From Mucidula mucida (taxonomy: Eukaryota > Basidiomycota > Agaricomycetes > Agaricales > Physalacriaceae): 64,000 nucleotides of DNA. How positions within the stretch are numbered: position 1 is the stretch's first letter; each line of letters begins with the position of its first letter. The stretch is taken from positions 1-64,000 of the forward strand of contig JADNYV010000154.1 of NCBI GenBank assembly GCA_015501055.1. The letters are read 5' to 3'. Positions 33,541 through 45,984 of this stretch are shown piece by piece. Both the position numbers and the translations under genes were made by a program. The notes beneath the pieces are model-generated. The model did no database searches. It was not told where the DNA came from and saw only the letters and a list, made by a program, of their open reading frames with translations.

Positions 33541-35281
33541 TCAGTTCCGACTACTACGACGTCTCCGATCGGTCGGTAGACTTCTGGTGATCCTTGACGG
33601 CGGCGTACTAGGAGCCGGAGATACTGCGACTGGTAGATGGTGGATTGTTCGAGGCACACTGGCAACCACATCGTGGGAGATGGAGTCCTCCGTAGACTTT
33701 GATGGTCCTGGGGCGAATAGTGCAGGGGTCCTGGTAAGTGTACAAGGACTGAGACGCGCAAGAAGGCTAGTCATCGCAAATGTTGAATGCGGGTGATCAC
33801 CAGCAATACATCTTGCGATGGCCATACTTCTCTGATTCTCGCTCTCTGCCCAATGGTCTACTGCAAATCCGAGTTCCGCCTCCAGAACCTCGGGGTAGCT
33901 GACACCGTAGTGAGCAAGGGATCAGGACGAGGATGTGTAACTCACAGCGATGTAAACTTGGAGCATAGTTCCGGGTATATGTTATCCGTTGTCAGTCCAC
34001 TACGAATAGCATGAAGGCACGTCTTTTTGAGGGCGGGCAAGTCACTCTAATGATGAACATAAGAATCCCCCATAAGGAATGCAAACTCGACGCGAACCAT
34101 ATCAGCAAGGCGGTACATGGACTTTGGCGAGCTCAGATCGCTTGCCGTGCCTTTTCCTTTTCTTGTGATTTGAGTCGATTTCAGTGGTGCCAGAATTATC
34201 TCCTGCGTATAGAGATATACAAGAAGGCCTTTGAAACTACCATGCCATCAGCACAAGAACGATACACACGACAAACTACGCACGTTTTGTAAGCGATATT
34301 CTTTGGCTGGCAGATACGACCCATTTTGCGAGGAGAAATCATTGGATGCTCTCCCTCGCCGTCTAAATGGCTTGAGAAAAGTCAAATTAGTTCGGTACGG
34401 TCTTGAAGCGATGATGGACTGACCCAATTCCCGAATGTGATGTGTTCATCTCGTCTTCCTCCAACTCTTCGAGGTCGCTATCCTCATGATAGTCATAGTC
34501 GTCGACAGATCCTTCTGCTTCCCATTCACCGTCGAGATCTAACATCTGAGAATCCGAAAATCCGTCGCGTAGAATCACTACGGGAGCCATGTATTAAGGT
34601 CGCCGCTCTGAATACACAGGAAAATGACCTACGAGTGTCCAAAAAGTGGCTTACTTGGCGTATGATTGTCCAACTCCCATATAGCGGTTTAGGATAACAA
34701 ACGGTACCGTTAGGCGTGCAGGCTGTGAAGAGATAGAACTTGAGATCGACAAATTCACCCAACTCGAGGGTACGCGTCAAGGCATCTTTGGCGTGGGCGG
34801 CGAGAACTGACGGAGCGGTAGCGTCTCTAAGCGGGGCGCCTTCGATGAACGAGACATTAAATGTGAACGTGATGGCTTCGACACCCTGTAAGTTAACAGA
34901 GCAGGTCCCGATGCGCTCGCCGACGCTGTTACCAATGCTCAACAAGGGAGAACAGAATCCAAAATCCACGTCGCGAGTAAATTTGTCGTTGAACCTCATG
35001 GCTGCCGTTCCCGTGACAATCAATCCGGTGCGCATCGCGCCGGACGCATTTCCCGTGAAGGAGAAGGAAGGGATAAGATCGTTAGCTAGAAAGTCGTCGT
35101 TTATAGATAATGGGCTGGTGGAAACATCGATGACGAAATGCCAGCCAAATCCACACGACTCGGTCCTCAACGCTGTATCGGTGCACACGGCGTTCCATAT
35201 GAATGTAGACCTGACTGTGAACGGCTCAGACGTCCAAACGTGTGGGGCAGACCTGGGGAGTGGGTGCTGTTGCTTTGGCAT
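33541..35281 (-). CDS. MATH-like plus BTB/POZ-domain protein
   Basis: Exons: 35281-34655, about 34570-34424, 34370-34284, 34236-34098, 34046-33946 and 33898-33541. Phases agree for all junctions except the first, where the expected ~15 residues of the BTB core are missing. Exon 1 (209 codons) reads as a MATH-like domain (FTVRSTFIWN...ESCGFGWHF) running into the BTB start (FVDLKFYLFTACTPNGTVCYPKPLY). Later exons give GFSDSQMLDLDG, an acidic loop, FKGLLVYLYTQEIILAPLKS and SPKSMYRLADM, the usual order for fungal BTB proteins. Such proteins serve as Cullin-3 adaptors in other eukaryotes; that role is family knowledge. Either a divergent gene with an unseen micro-exon or an early pseudogene. Confidence 0.65.
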
Positions 35282-35299
35282 GGTGGCTAATCGTTAAGC

Positions 35300-38200
35300 G
35301 CCAAGGTGCAGGGCTCATCGATGTGACTTTCCAGAAGAAAGTCGGAAGCAAGTCTCTCGAACGCCAATATAAGCCGAGCCCATACGTACGATGGCAATTT
35401 GAATTAAGCGCCAGCTGCGATGATGATAAGACGAGGTCAACTTCGTATCAACGGGACCACGAGCAAGAGAACGGAACACGAAACCACGGACAAGAGCACG
35501 ACACATCCATGACACGGGGCTGCCGAGCTACACAAGAGCATGACACTGGGCTAAGGAGCGAGCAAGACCATGCCGCGGGGCTACGAACATGGACAAGAGT
35601 CTGCCAGATGAGAGGTGGTATTGGAGAAGGTGTGCGATCAAATCCATTCTTTGCTGGATTGTACAGCCACCGGCGGGCACTCATGTAACCCTAACCCTCG
35701 AGTCGATTCAAGAATACGCTTGTGCTCGGATTGAGGAGTAGCTCACAGCAATAAGATACTGGAACCTCTCGTAGAAGAAGTAGTGAAACCACGACCCCGA
35801 CGTGTAGGAGGAGAGATGATGAGATCAAGTACACACCCAAAGATGAAGTCGTTCCAAGCCATTGTTGGACTGACTGGTAAGCTGATCTGCGTGTAGTTAA
35901 TGACAGAGGTGGCAGTTCAGAGGACGGGAACACGAGACGAGTAGATGATACCAGGACTTGTTTACGCCGCGGATGGTTATAAGTATTGTAAACGAGAAAA
36001 CAATCTAGGGAGTGTGTTTTCGTAAGCAAGAGTGAAATCGTACAGCGCTGCCCGTTACCTTTCCCTCAACAAAAATCTTCGCACATCGTATACGAGGTGA
36101 TATCCGGTAGGACAGGCGCCCCGAATCAAAGACGTTGATCGGTAGCAGGCACACAGAAGAAGGAGCCGGACAAGAAATAAATTCGAAGCGAAGCGAGAGC
36201 TCTAGATGAATGGTATAACACAACAGGGACATGTCGAGTAGGACAAGGCAGGAAGAAGGAAACATTCAATCTCCGATCGATGTCGTCAGCCTCCGCGTAC
36301 ACGTCATCTTAACAATGTGTGCTTACCGACATGGCCTAACATGCTGCTAAATGCCGCCCTCTTTTCTTCGCCTACTCATCAGACGCGACGTACACGATGC
36401 GCCCCATCTTCTCCGTCCGCAATACTCAATGGATCTGTGCATGCGCTTCTTCTTGTTGCATTTAAGCAAGTCTACCCTCAACGGAGGAAGACGTGGAGTT
36501 CAAGAAGAGAACCCATTACAGGTAAGTAACTGCACACGGTGCGTCTTCTCCATACGGACAAGAGGATTGGGTGAGGCGGTAGGTCGATGCGACGACTTCT
36601 CCCCACCCCTTCTTCATGGAAGGCGGGTGTCGAGGCGGTGTGTGTGTCGACAACTGGGGGTTAAGAGGGGTAGACTGAAAGAGGTTGGGTGTGCTGCAAG
36701 TCCCGGGTCCATGAACTTGAGCTTGTATTCGCTGGGCAGCAGTGCAAGGGGTGAATATGGGTAGCGCTGGGGTCCGAGTTGAAGACGCTGAGGTGTTGGT
36801 AGAGCAGGGTGGGTGTTCTCGCTGCTGTCTGTTATACGAGGTGGTTTATTTTTTGTGTAGGTGGGACGTCGACGTGCCCTACGCAACTCGATGTCAGGAT
36901 GCTCCATGTGCTCTGCCATCCGTACCTGTCGGTAGACATACTTCCCCTGTTTGGACATTGTACCCGAACAATGAAAATTTTTAAGACAAGAGTTCTGTTT
37001 GGCACGCCGCCGTACGAGAACTTACATACTAGCCTTTCAGCATCCTGTCGCATCTTCTCGTAACAAAAAGTGTTGACTCTCAGACGTCATGCGGCACCAT
37101 ACTCAGTAAGCCATGCGGCCTCAAAGGATACACATGACCTGATGTGAATCGCTACGGCCATGAAGCGAATAGAATGTCCCCAAAAAATAGTCAAATATCG
37201 ACTATGAGGCGCGATACCGATAGGATAAGGGGCCTTGCAGGAAATTTGAGTCACGGAACTTGTAGGTTTGATGAGCACCAGAGAGGCTTGAACGTTACAG
37301 ATGGGTGTCTCTGATGCGGCGACCTCTTCCTGCAAAAAAAGAGAACCTCTCTCGGAGTGCATCGAGACAGATTATCCAGTAGGCTATATTGCCTCAGAAG
37401 CAGAAGTACATGCCACGTCACTATCCCGGTTGCGGTTGACTGGATGCCGAATGGGCTCAAAAGAATGCCAACCCAACACGAGGTCGGAGGGGTACAAAAA
37501 AGCAGGTTCTATAATGAGAGCACCGCAATAATCGTTCGATGAGAGTATGAGAGCGCGTGCGGTACATAAAGGTGAAGAAAGGACGTACCGACTACCTCCC
37601 GTGGGATCCAAGCTTTAGAGACGATGCCATAGCGATGACGCCAGTACGTTCTACTCAACCTGTGATTTTCAAACCGGTGTCAGGAACGACATTCCACCCA
37701 CAGAAACGCGGGGATGCACGGTACGAGTAAGGAGAATGGAAAAGGAATGTCCTTGTCATCACAAGAGGACCAACGAAGACGAGGTCAAGCATCCGCTGAG
37801 GTGTAACAGATCCTCAGTCGTCTATTGAACCCAAAACTATGAAAGTATGTCAGCGAGAATTCAGAATCACGGACTCGCCTTGTTCTGAATGACATTGGCG
37901 TGATGCCGTACGACCATTGAGGAGGACACGAGAAGATGAGGTTGGACACCGCCGTGACAAGTTGGCTTGAGAAATGATTGTTCGACTTCCAGTCTTCCGA
38001 GGCGCGTCATACAAGGGGAAAAGGAGCAGTGTAGTTGGACTTTTCCCCCCTCACTGTTGTTGAGCAAAACCTGATCATGCATATACTGTCACCATATGCG
38101 CTAAGCCAAGAGGCCACGGACACAGTTCTGATCTATTGTCTATGAGGCGAGAGATTTGATTCACACTGCCGTAAGAGTAGCAGGACGGTGAAAGGTGCCA

Positions 38201-38650
38201 CATTTCGACACCATAGATGTACTTCACGTCCACGTTGAGCGTATAATGTGTTCTCCAATCCGGCAGAAAATCCAAAGGTCGATCTCATGGTGCAAAGGCG
38301 GACCATCTTGATGTGAGTTCGTTTTGGCGGAGGGTAGATGTCCTCGCTTCTGCTTCTGTGTTGGCAATCCGCTTAGACGTGAACACCATCGCAATGAAAA
38401 ACATGTACAGACAAAGAAAAAGCTGATCCGATGGCATGCTGCCGTCTCCTCCCTCCCCCAAAAAAACCTGTTTGACTCACTAAGACGCCATTTCCAGGAG
38501 GCTATGTCGCCTCGGTGAGGTTTCATGTCTACCATCCGATTTAAGTAATCGCGCCCTCGGAGAGGAAAAAAAATGTACCTTGTACAGGAAGACAAACACT
38601 TCCAAAAAAAGACCCCAAGTGGTACTTATTCTAGAGCTAAAGCTACGCCT
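35300..38650 (+). repeat. Degenerate repeat field, right part
   Basis: No intact gene. A palindrome variant is at 36265-36280, with downstream sequence matching 33100-33240. Dispersed motif copies occur near 36099, 37097, 37207, 37370, 38092 and 38488. At 35465-35600 a CACGA-rich stretch (AACGGAACACGA, GAGCACGACACA) forms an irregular local repeat. Confidence 0.5.
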
Positions 38651-38944
38651 AGACGGCCATCCGAGCATCTACGACCGTGTCAGGCATTGTGGGCGCAGCG
38701 CGTACGATTCTATTCAGTGACGAGCACTGTTTTGCCCATTGCGAAGGAGAGAGAGAGACGCCGAGTTTAGGAGGGCGGCTAGTGTTGCCGGATTTCGTCT
38801 ACGTTCAGTCAGATGACCGTCGCCTCCGGCCGCGAGGCGGGTTGACTGTTCAATTGGCCTTGGCTGTCGAGTTGAAGTTGAAGAAGAGCCTTTCCCGACT
38901 GGCTGGTGCGCAGTAAGACGTAGAGCCGACGGCAAACAAGTACA

Positions 38945-40343
38945 ATGCTTGTCATCACTCTTCAACTTGGTCAACAACTGGTACAATCCAGATCCGTTCT
39001 CCTTACATCTATCACTGACGGTTCATGTCCACTTCCTCTAGAAAAGGATATAGTCTCGTATCAGATAATCTGCCGAGTACTTAAGCCTACACGACGTACC
39101 TGGAACACGTTGAGGACGACTAAACATGAAATGTCCTGGCTGCACATTCGTCGTGGGAGTGCTATTCCCTCACATCTTCTGTCCCTTGAATTCTTACATT
39201 ATCGGCCTATGAATGCGACCTGGCCCAACGAGTGGAATTCCCCTGATGTCGATCGAAGCAGTTCTGGATGACATCAATGAGTTTTCCCTTAAATTCGGGA
39301 CTCATCCCCTTGACTTCTTTCCAACCGCGCTGCCTTCAGCCCGACTCTTCGCTGCGAAATCTCCCTGCTATTTTCTCTCTGCGATACCTCCAGGCTCCGT
39401 CTTCGTATCGCCTTTGAAGGAGTTGCTCTAAAGGCACGTCGTCGGCGTCCTAATGTGCGCGTTGAAGTCGCGTCTAATCCCGCCTATGCTAATTGCACTC
39501 TCAGAAAGCCATGACCAACGACGCGATCATCACTCGCCGGCGAAGCGAGACGCCGCGCCTCTCTTTTGCGGTTCCCAGACCCAACCACGAAAGGCGATCT
39601 GCTGGCGGGCCTTGGAACGCTCGCGGAGGATCTCTTATTCTATGCGACGATGGAGAGTCTTTTCGACCTGCCCTACATCCCTTTCACCGGAAAGATCCTT
39701 CAAGAATATCCGAAGCGTCCATCCCATGTTCTAGAGGCGTTATACCACGGGATGCCGCCCTACTCGCTTCCCAGTCTCTCAAAGAGAACGCTATTCCGCC
39801 CAGATGTCCTCAGACCTCGCCTCAGATTTCTCCTCGACGTCGAACATTGACAGCCTCCAACTTCGATGCACTTTCCGACTCAGTCAATTCGACAGCTTGC
39901 CCCTCACAGCCTCAAATTCCCGAGCGCACTCCATCATTAACTTCCTCCATTACAACTTCTGGTTCCGACGATGAGATGAACTCTGTCCCGTTACGCCTCC
40001 AAATATGGCCGGCGACTTGGATATCGTTGGCGTCTTCTCCCCGCAAACACCTTCTTCAAGAGTAGCAGATTCGAGCGTCATTCCAGAGAAGGCTATTTCG
40101 GTCGACGACGCCACTATATCCATACCATCCGTTGCACCAGAGAGGTCGAAAGCCGTTGGCATTCCTTTTCATCTGTATTACGCCAATCCGGAGAGATCTG
40201 TGATGTCTCCGATGTATCGCACGAAGCCCAAAGGCTGGTCCTCCCTTTTCATCCCACCAGCAAGACGTCGGAACGATAGTCCCATAACTGCTCTCGGTGC
40301 GCAGCTAACAGAAAGGCCACCAGGTGAAGAGACACGCGTGTGA
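38945..40343 (+). CDS. Uncertain multi-exon gene, Ser/Pro-rich
   Basis: Several plus-strand frames in a row look more protein-like than their surroundings: 39213-39431 (LDDINEFSLKFGTHPLDFFPTA), 39493-40065, with a competing frame 39566-39850 (FPDPTTKGDLLAGLGTL), and 40005-40343 (IPFHLYYANPERSVMSP). They are in different phases, so introns or frameshifts would be needed. No domain is recognised. I report the region as a candidate gene or relic without a splice model. Confidence 0.25.
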
Positions 40344-40753
40344 CTGACATGCGCAGAATTCCATTACATTACGAACTATCATGATATGCGCGTCTTGGAG
40401 ACACTCTACTCCCGGGCTTTTTCTCTCCTTCGTACATGTGAAATAAGTACTCGGTTTGTATTTCTATTTAGTGACCTCGTAGATGGTAATATCATTGTGG
40501 ATCATCCCTTTCTTCCTGTTGAATCGCTGGGATCCGCCGTTCTTAGTGATAGCAAGTTCTGTTGTATTAGATGCTCTCTACGTTGGACTAAAGCTCGCAG
40601 AACGGCCACCATCCAAGAACAGGAAGGAAGAAGCGAACCACGAGGACGAGTGTTTTATTGAGATAAGAATGAACGAACCAATGCGCATCTTCGCGTACAA
40701 ACATACGAAGAATCATACACAGAAAGCGCAGCGTCCAAAAACACCCCCGATTA

Positions 40754-41248
40754 TCAACAGCTACATCCACAGAACGAATTCCCAACACACCCCACCCCAC
40801 ACCCCAAAGTAACCCCACTGCAGTCCTGATACGTCTCACACGTCGTCCAACTCCCGACTCCAAAATTATTCGCAAGCCAGCACCACTCCCCATTGTTCCC
40901 GCACACCTTCCAGCAATACTTTCCCGTTGGCCTGGAGCTACACCCGTACGGTGCATCAGTAACACACGCGTCTGGGGCACGCCGCGTGAGCGAAGTATCG
41001 AACGCGGGGTTCCTCGGGTGCGCGCGCGCAAGACCGCCGTCTTCGAGCGTGAAGGGGTGGTTAGCGCATTTGCGGATATCGGTGGCGTTGGCCCCGGCGG
41101 GAAGGACGTCCGGGACTTTCATGACGCCGAGGGCGCCGCATTCATCTTCGATGGAAGTTGCGGTGGTGGTGGTGGTGTTGACGCTTGCAGCAGAGGCGCA
41201 CAGGAATGTGGCGGCGACAGCGATGATGATGCTGGATAGGAATTTCAT
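40754..41248 (-). CDS. Small secreted cysteine-rich protein
   Basis: A single-exon 164-residue frame, ATG at 41248. A clear signal peptide (MKFLSSIIIAVAATFLCASA) is followed by a Thr-rich spacer and the conserved-looking block ECGALGVMKVPDVLP. A dibasic site LTRR at about residues 87-90 could be cut by a Kex2-type protease and would release a C-terminal domain of ~74 residues with 13 Cys, beginning APDACVTDAPYGC and ending GNSFCGCSC. Such proteins are exported and disulfide-bonded. In basidiomycetes they include effectors and wall proteins; which applies here is unknown. No intron is needed. Confidence 0.75.
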   Translation of the reverse strand: MKFLSSIIIAVAATFLCASAASVNTTTTTATSIEDECGALGVMKVPDVLPAGANATDIRKCANHPFTLEDGGLARAHPRNPAFDTSLTRRAPDACVTDAPYGCSSRPTGKYCWKVCGNNGEWCWLANNFGVGSWTTCETYQDCSGVTLGCGVGCVGNSFCGCSC

Positions 41249-41269
41249 GATTTTCCTGTTATGAGCGGG

Positions 41270-42290
41270 TTAGTCGGAAGGAAGAAAAGGTGAGATATGG
41301 AGGTTCTACTGATAGAGTGAAACTGTGGGACTCTGAGGCGACAAGACCTGTAGGGAGTGGTTTTATACTCTTTGATTTATCCAGTCGCGGGGATAGATGC
41401 GGAGGTCTTTTTTCGTAAGTATCGTAAGGACTGTGTTCTTTCCGAGCTTTTCGTCGAGCAGCATGATACAATGAATGACTCACATGAAGGCGGCTTCCTG
41501 AATCGTTCTGATTCGTCGGGACCAGCAACGGCTCGTGACCGTTCTCGCCACCTTGTCTGACAATGCCGTTTTCAGCTAGTCATGTTACTTGATCTGCATC
41601 CGTTTCACAGCTTTCTCCTCGAGCAGAGCGGATCGCCGAGACTCTACTCTGGGTGGTCGATACCGCGGAAAGAGGAGACGAGGCCAGCTATATTGGGCTG
41701 TCATCCTTTCAGCGGTACACGCGTTCGAAGAACTGAACATGTTTGACTTAAAGCGGGCTGACCTGTACATATGTAAGACTGTTATCCACAACAAGAATCA
41801 GAAGGCGTACGGCGAGGATAGCCGACACGGATGCGAAGCGATCTCGATATTCGTTGCATCCATATCTTGTACGGATACCGAGTAATTATCCTCCGAGTAT
41901 CTGATAATGCAGGATCAAGGACGGCGCAATGCGGGCTCAAAGTGGGACAAGGACAATTGAAGGAGAAGGTAGCGATGCGATTAACGAGTCGCCATGATTT
42001 TGCATTCGGGATGTAAAAACTACAGAGGCAACTACGTCCTAAGAAGACGTTAGCAACCTTGCTATCTCATAGAGCTTTTAGGAAAGAGCACCATTGAACG
42101 CTGCTGGAATTATTATAGGCGGTAGACGAAAGAGGGCGATCAGGGCGTACTAACCTTTACGTTCCTCGAATACGGGGGGTTACAACGTGCAAGAGCTAAC
42201 AAAAATGATGGGCTGACAGTCGATATTTTCGGAAGTGTTACAGCATTTAGTAAACCCGCAAGTACAAGGTACGTCCAATGGAATTCATGC
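41270..42290. other. Intergenic, no gene seen
   Basis: Short overlapping frames only, none with a signature. Confidence 0.4.
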
Positions 42291-42699
42291 TATGCCGGGT
42301 GGCACGGATTTGCCGCAGATGCCTGAGAGATGACACAGTACCTTCTCCGCTACACCAATCACAGAAGCGCGCACGGATAGCACCGGCCGGCCAGGAAGAT
42401 ATCAGAAGAGAGACGACCAGACGGAGACCTTTGGAAATTGCGAGATATCACGCGTTCATTCATAAAATGTGCACATCTTCGAGCCCCACCCGCGCAGTGT
42501 TTCCAGCAGCCGATTATGCGGGAAATAGTCGGAGGGAAAGAGTTGCCGCATCCCTGCTCTGGCAGATGCCGTACAGGTATTATGTGCATATCCGCAGGGG
42601 GGAGGCTTTCTCGTGGAAGAGAAAGGAGCAATCCCATCCATTGGAGGCCCGGAATAGAAGGACTTCGCGCCGAGGCTGATGACAGCTTCCATGAAAGTC

Positions 42700-43841
42700 T
42701 CTGCAGGAGGGTATGGGCCGCACCAATCATGTGAAGGACTTAACAGTGCGGAAGGATCCTGGTCCAATAGGCGCGCGTCGATATTGACCTGGGAGTATGA
42801 ATGAAGCAGCGGAGAGGAGGTTTACTAACATACAGTGGTGCCTGTTGCTCGAGGGAAGTCGACGGCGTCTAACGGTGAGGTCAAGCGCTCTATGTCGTAT
42901 AGCGGTTCTTTGAAACCTGCACCTATGGATAGCAAACAGTAGGCTCATGTTCGAGCGACATGCCTAGTTCATTCGGGAGTGTCTAACGTATAGATTAATC
43001 CAAGAAACACGGTGAAGACAGTACAACGCCGATGTAGCTAATTGGTTGGCTAGCGTAGCTGCAAAAACGAGCATAGAATTCACCAATGCGTCAACGGCAG
43101 CTATCACCAGCAGTTGAGTTCCGATATCTGATATAGGCACCGAGTCAGGACGCACCTCTCTATGCGCACGAATTCTACATGGCAGAAGCAGGTTGGGTCC
43201 GGCGTATCGACTTCCGGTGTCGAGGTACATTTCGCGTCACGTAGCTCTGCGCAAAGTGGCGTCGCATACTTTGCCACAAAGCTGACGGCATGGACGGGCT
43301 CTAAGGTCTCCGTTAGAGCAAGCCACCTGTCTCTCTTATGGTAAAAATGGACAAGTTCGGCATGATCACTTTGCCCTCTGTTGGTTTCGGAAGTTGCAGC
43401 ACAACATCGGATGCTTTGACCCGTTGTGCCTTCTCATTCCTTCTCTATTCTTCACGTTCATGTCCGCTTGCTAGCCTGCATCTCACTCTTGCGTTGAGCT
43501 CTTATCCGCCTTTTCCATGGGGAACTTACCGTGACGGGATTGAGCGCGCGCAAAAGCGTGTCGACCACTAATCGTGTCGTGCGGAAACCGCTTTGAAAGA
43601 TCGAAATACGAGCAACGTGTCCAAGCTGCAGCCTCGTTATTCGCATTTTATATGATCCGGTATGCCTTGACGCGTTTTCCGAGACTTTTTGGTCTGACAA
43701 GGATTCTGGGTGAAAGATGAAGCCTGTGAGACGAAGGGTCACAGATGAGTAGAAGGTATCTGCGCGTTGTAGCTTGGACGAATCGAACACGCCATGGAAT
43801 GGCTTCTTGTTTCCGATGATGCCACGACGGTGGAGATTCAT
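42700..43841 (-). pseudogene. Possible decayed multi-exon gene with CFEM-like cysteine pattern
   Basis: On the minus strand a frame around 43340-43120 reads VSFVAKYATPLCAELRDAKC, then DPTCFCHVEFVRIERCVLTRC. The spacing D.TCFC(8-10)C(4)C resembles a CFEM domain, a fungal extracellular membrane module. A hydrophobic stretch follows (VNSMLVFAATLANQLATSAL). Upstream, 43841-43458 is an open frame of unknown type. No start, signal peptide or complete splice model was found, so this is tentative. Confidence 0.22.
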
Positions 43842-43859
43842 AACGCGTTCAAATGATGA

Positions 43860-44740
43860 TTTCTTTACCGGCTTCTAATCGTGACAGTTTTGCCGAGGTT
43901 CGTTTTTCCCAAGTCGAACTTCTCAGCTATTCTCAAAGGTCTCCTCTATGCAGTTATAATTAATGGAGTGCCTTCCTTTCCAGGAGGAAGACTCGCCTTC
44001 TCTCTGCTATAGGCTACTACGGTGCGTTAAACTCGAGGCGCGCGCCGCTAGACAATGTTCCTTTCGAGTTCGTCATGACCAGCACGCGAGAAAATCGTTT
44101 CATGTGCTCGGTAAGCTCTAGGTCTTCGTCACTTCACAACACCAGATAATCCGAAACCGAATGTTGGCAAGCCTTTCCTTGACTGTCGGTTGTGAGCCAC
44201 AGGCATTTGACCACCATTTTCTGTTCTGCACGTCCTCTTCGCATATGCTGATATAAGTTACTTATCATTTATAGCCCATGCCGGCAGCTCCTTCCGTCCA
44301 CGACGAAAATCAAGCCTTGTACTTATCACCTCGTATCATTGCTTTGATCATTTCTTCACGCAGCCCGCCCTTCATAGATCCTTGATATCCGAACGATAAG
44401 CTTTCACAGAAGACTCGGATGCGAACTCCCTAATCAGCGACGTCTATTCCGAATCCTCGTCCGCCATTGGATCGACTGCATGCTTCACTGTCATGGCGGA
44501 TCCGCCTGGGCATCCGGTGAAGGAGTGTAGAGGCCGCCTTCACGTTCCATGAACTGGGCGAAGTTTTGAGGCGGTTTCACGCTGCGCATGCGTCGCGATG
44601 GACTGGAGCCTTCATTTCACGACGACATTGCCTGTAGATGAAACATGCTCTTTTTACCACCGCGTATAAATCAGTCTTGGAGAGCAGAGGATGGGTCTCC
44701 TCAGACGACGAAGGACACCTGTTCACGCTAGGCACATACA
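43860..44740. other. Intergenic, upstream of the dsRNA-binding gene
   Basis: No gene seen. TATATTG and similar AT-rich words occur but no defined promoter can be named. Confidence 0.4.
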
Positions 44741-44759
44741 CGAGCGCCACGACATCAGG

Positions 44760-45156
44760 ATGCCACCGAAGACTGGTATGTCTTTTCGCTCAAGTCTCTC
44801 TGTGACGCGGTGCTAATGGACGCGCAGAGGGAACGATCGGACTGAACAACTGTAACGCGTCTTTTCATTTTCGTCGGACTTTATATATTGATCACAGTTT
44901 TATCTCTTCAGACCTCCAAGCCAAGGACAAATTGACCAGCCTCAGCTGGGTCGAGACGCCGACTGGCCCACAAACCGCCATCGTCTGGGTCGCTGTCTGC
45001 AAGAGTAAGTAGTGATAGCGTCCATCTCTCTTCACGAATCAATATATCTTTCCAGTTGATGGCGTCGAACGCGGTCGCGGCACTGGGGCACAGAAGTACG
45101 TCGCGAAGGACAACGCGGCGAACCAGGCCATTGCCTACTTGAAGAGTCTGGAGTAG
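44760..45156 (+). CDS. Single-domain dsRNA-binding protein (77 aa)
   Basis: Four exons: 44760-44775, 44828-44851, 44912-45004 and 45056-45156, total 234 nt including TAG, with all phases correct and GT..AG introns. The protein is one dsRBD: helix 1 and loop (GTIGLNNYLQAKDKL), beta strands (SLSWVETPTGPQTAIVWVAVC, IDGVERGRGTG) and the RNA-contacting second helix (QKYVAKDNAANQAIAYL) with the A-K-x-x-A-A pattern. It binds double-stranded RNA without sequence preference by family knowledge. No catalytic domain is attached. Two of the exons are very short (16 and 24 nt). Confidence 0.82.
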
Positions 45157-45754
45157 TATGCGCACTCATTGGCTATGAATTGCGCCCAGCAGGCCGGTCG
45201 CTGTTGGCTCTTTTTTTCTGGATTTACGCGTAGAAGGGTTTAGGTCTCTTGTAATATATTGATTTGGCGCCAAGAACACTTGTCTGCAGGTCTGCTAAAC
45301 GGAACGCGCCTCAACTTCGGCTTTCCTATGTTCTTCAAAGCATATTAAAGCAGCAATCGTTGTTTCGCTTTGGAGACTCGTCGCATTGACAGTCGGTCGG
45401 TAATCTGGCCGTTTGATTACCAAGTTAGCGTACAGATCATGGTTCATGATCACTAGAAGCTTGAACGCGATCGTGATAGTGGCTACTATATGGTTGATAC
45501 ACAATGCTAGTCTCGGGTATGATGATGATGAGTCAATCGCTGGGAAGGTATATCACGACTTCACGGCGGCGTTAATAGTTCCCGGCTCCTTAATATGTCC
45601 CGGATGTTGCGCCACCTCTTCTCCCTCCCCAGCCTCTCCGGGTCCCTGCACGACGCCTGCCAGTACCACATCGGCAGCAGAGGATGTCCATTATGACGTC
45701 AAAGATGGTGACGATGACCTGGGCACGTATTAGCGGGAAAAGCCAAAAACTTTG

Positions 45755-45921
45755 TTAAATGCAACGCACAGTAGTGATGGCACCGACGATGGCCATGAAA
45801 ACACTAGCAATCGCAGAGATGATAGCATTGATACCGCCGCCGATTGCGCTGAAGATTGATCCCTGCAATCCGACTGTGAATAATTCGCAGAAACCTTCAT
45901 AGACAAAGGTACCATGTTGAT
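45755..45921 (-). CDS. Small hydrophobic membrane protein, 3' exon
   Basis: The minus-strand frame ending at the TAA 45757-45755 reads GGGINAIISAIASVFMAIVGAITTV, in pieces GGGINAIISA and SVFMAIVGAITTV. This Gly/Ile/Ala-rich single membrane helix with small-residue spacing resembles the short ISAI/VGAI proteins common in agaricomycetes. The frame stays open upstream to about 45930, but I could not find its start codon, so a 5' exon is missing. Function unknown. Confidence 0.35.
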
Positions 45922-45984
45922 AAGAGGTTTGTTAGTATGATTTGGGTATGCGACTTCGTTCGATATTATTTCAAGGACAATCAA

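Noticed and set aside
20851..38515. CRISPR-like array reading of the ~28-bp motif
   Set aside because: Spacing is irregular, copies diverge, and the genome is eukaryotic.
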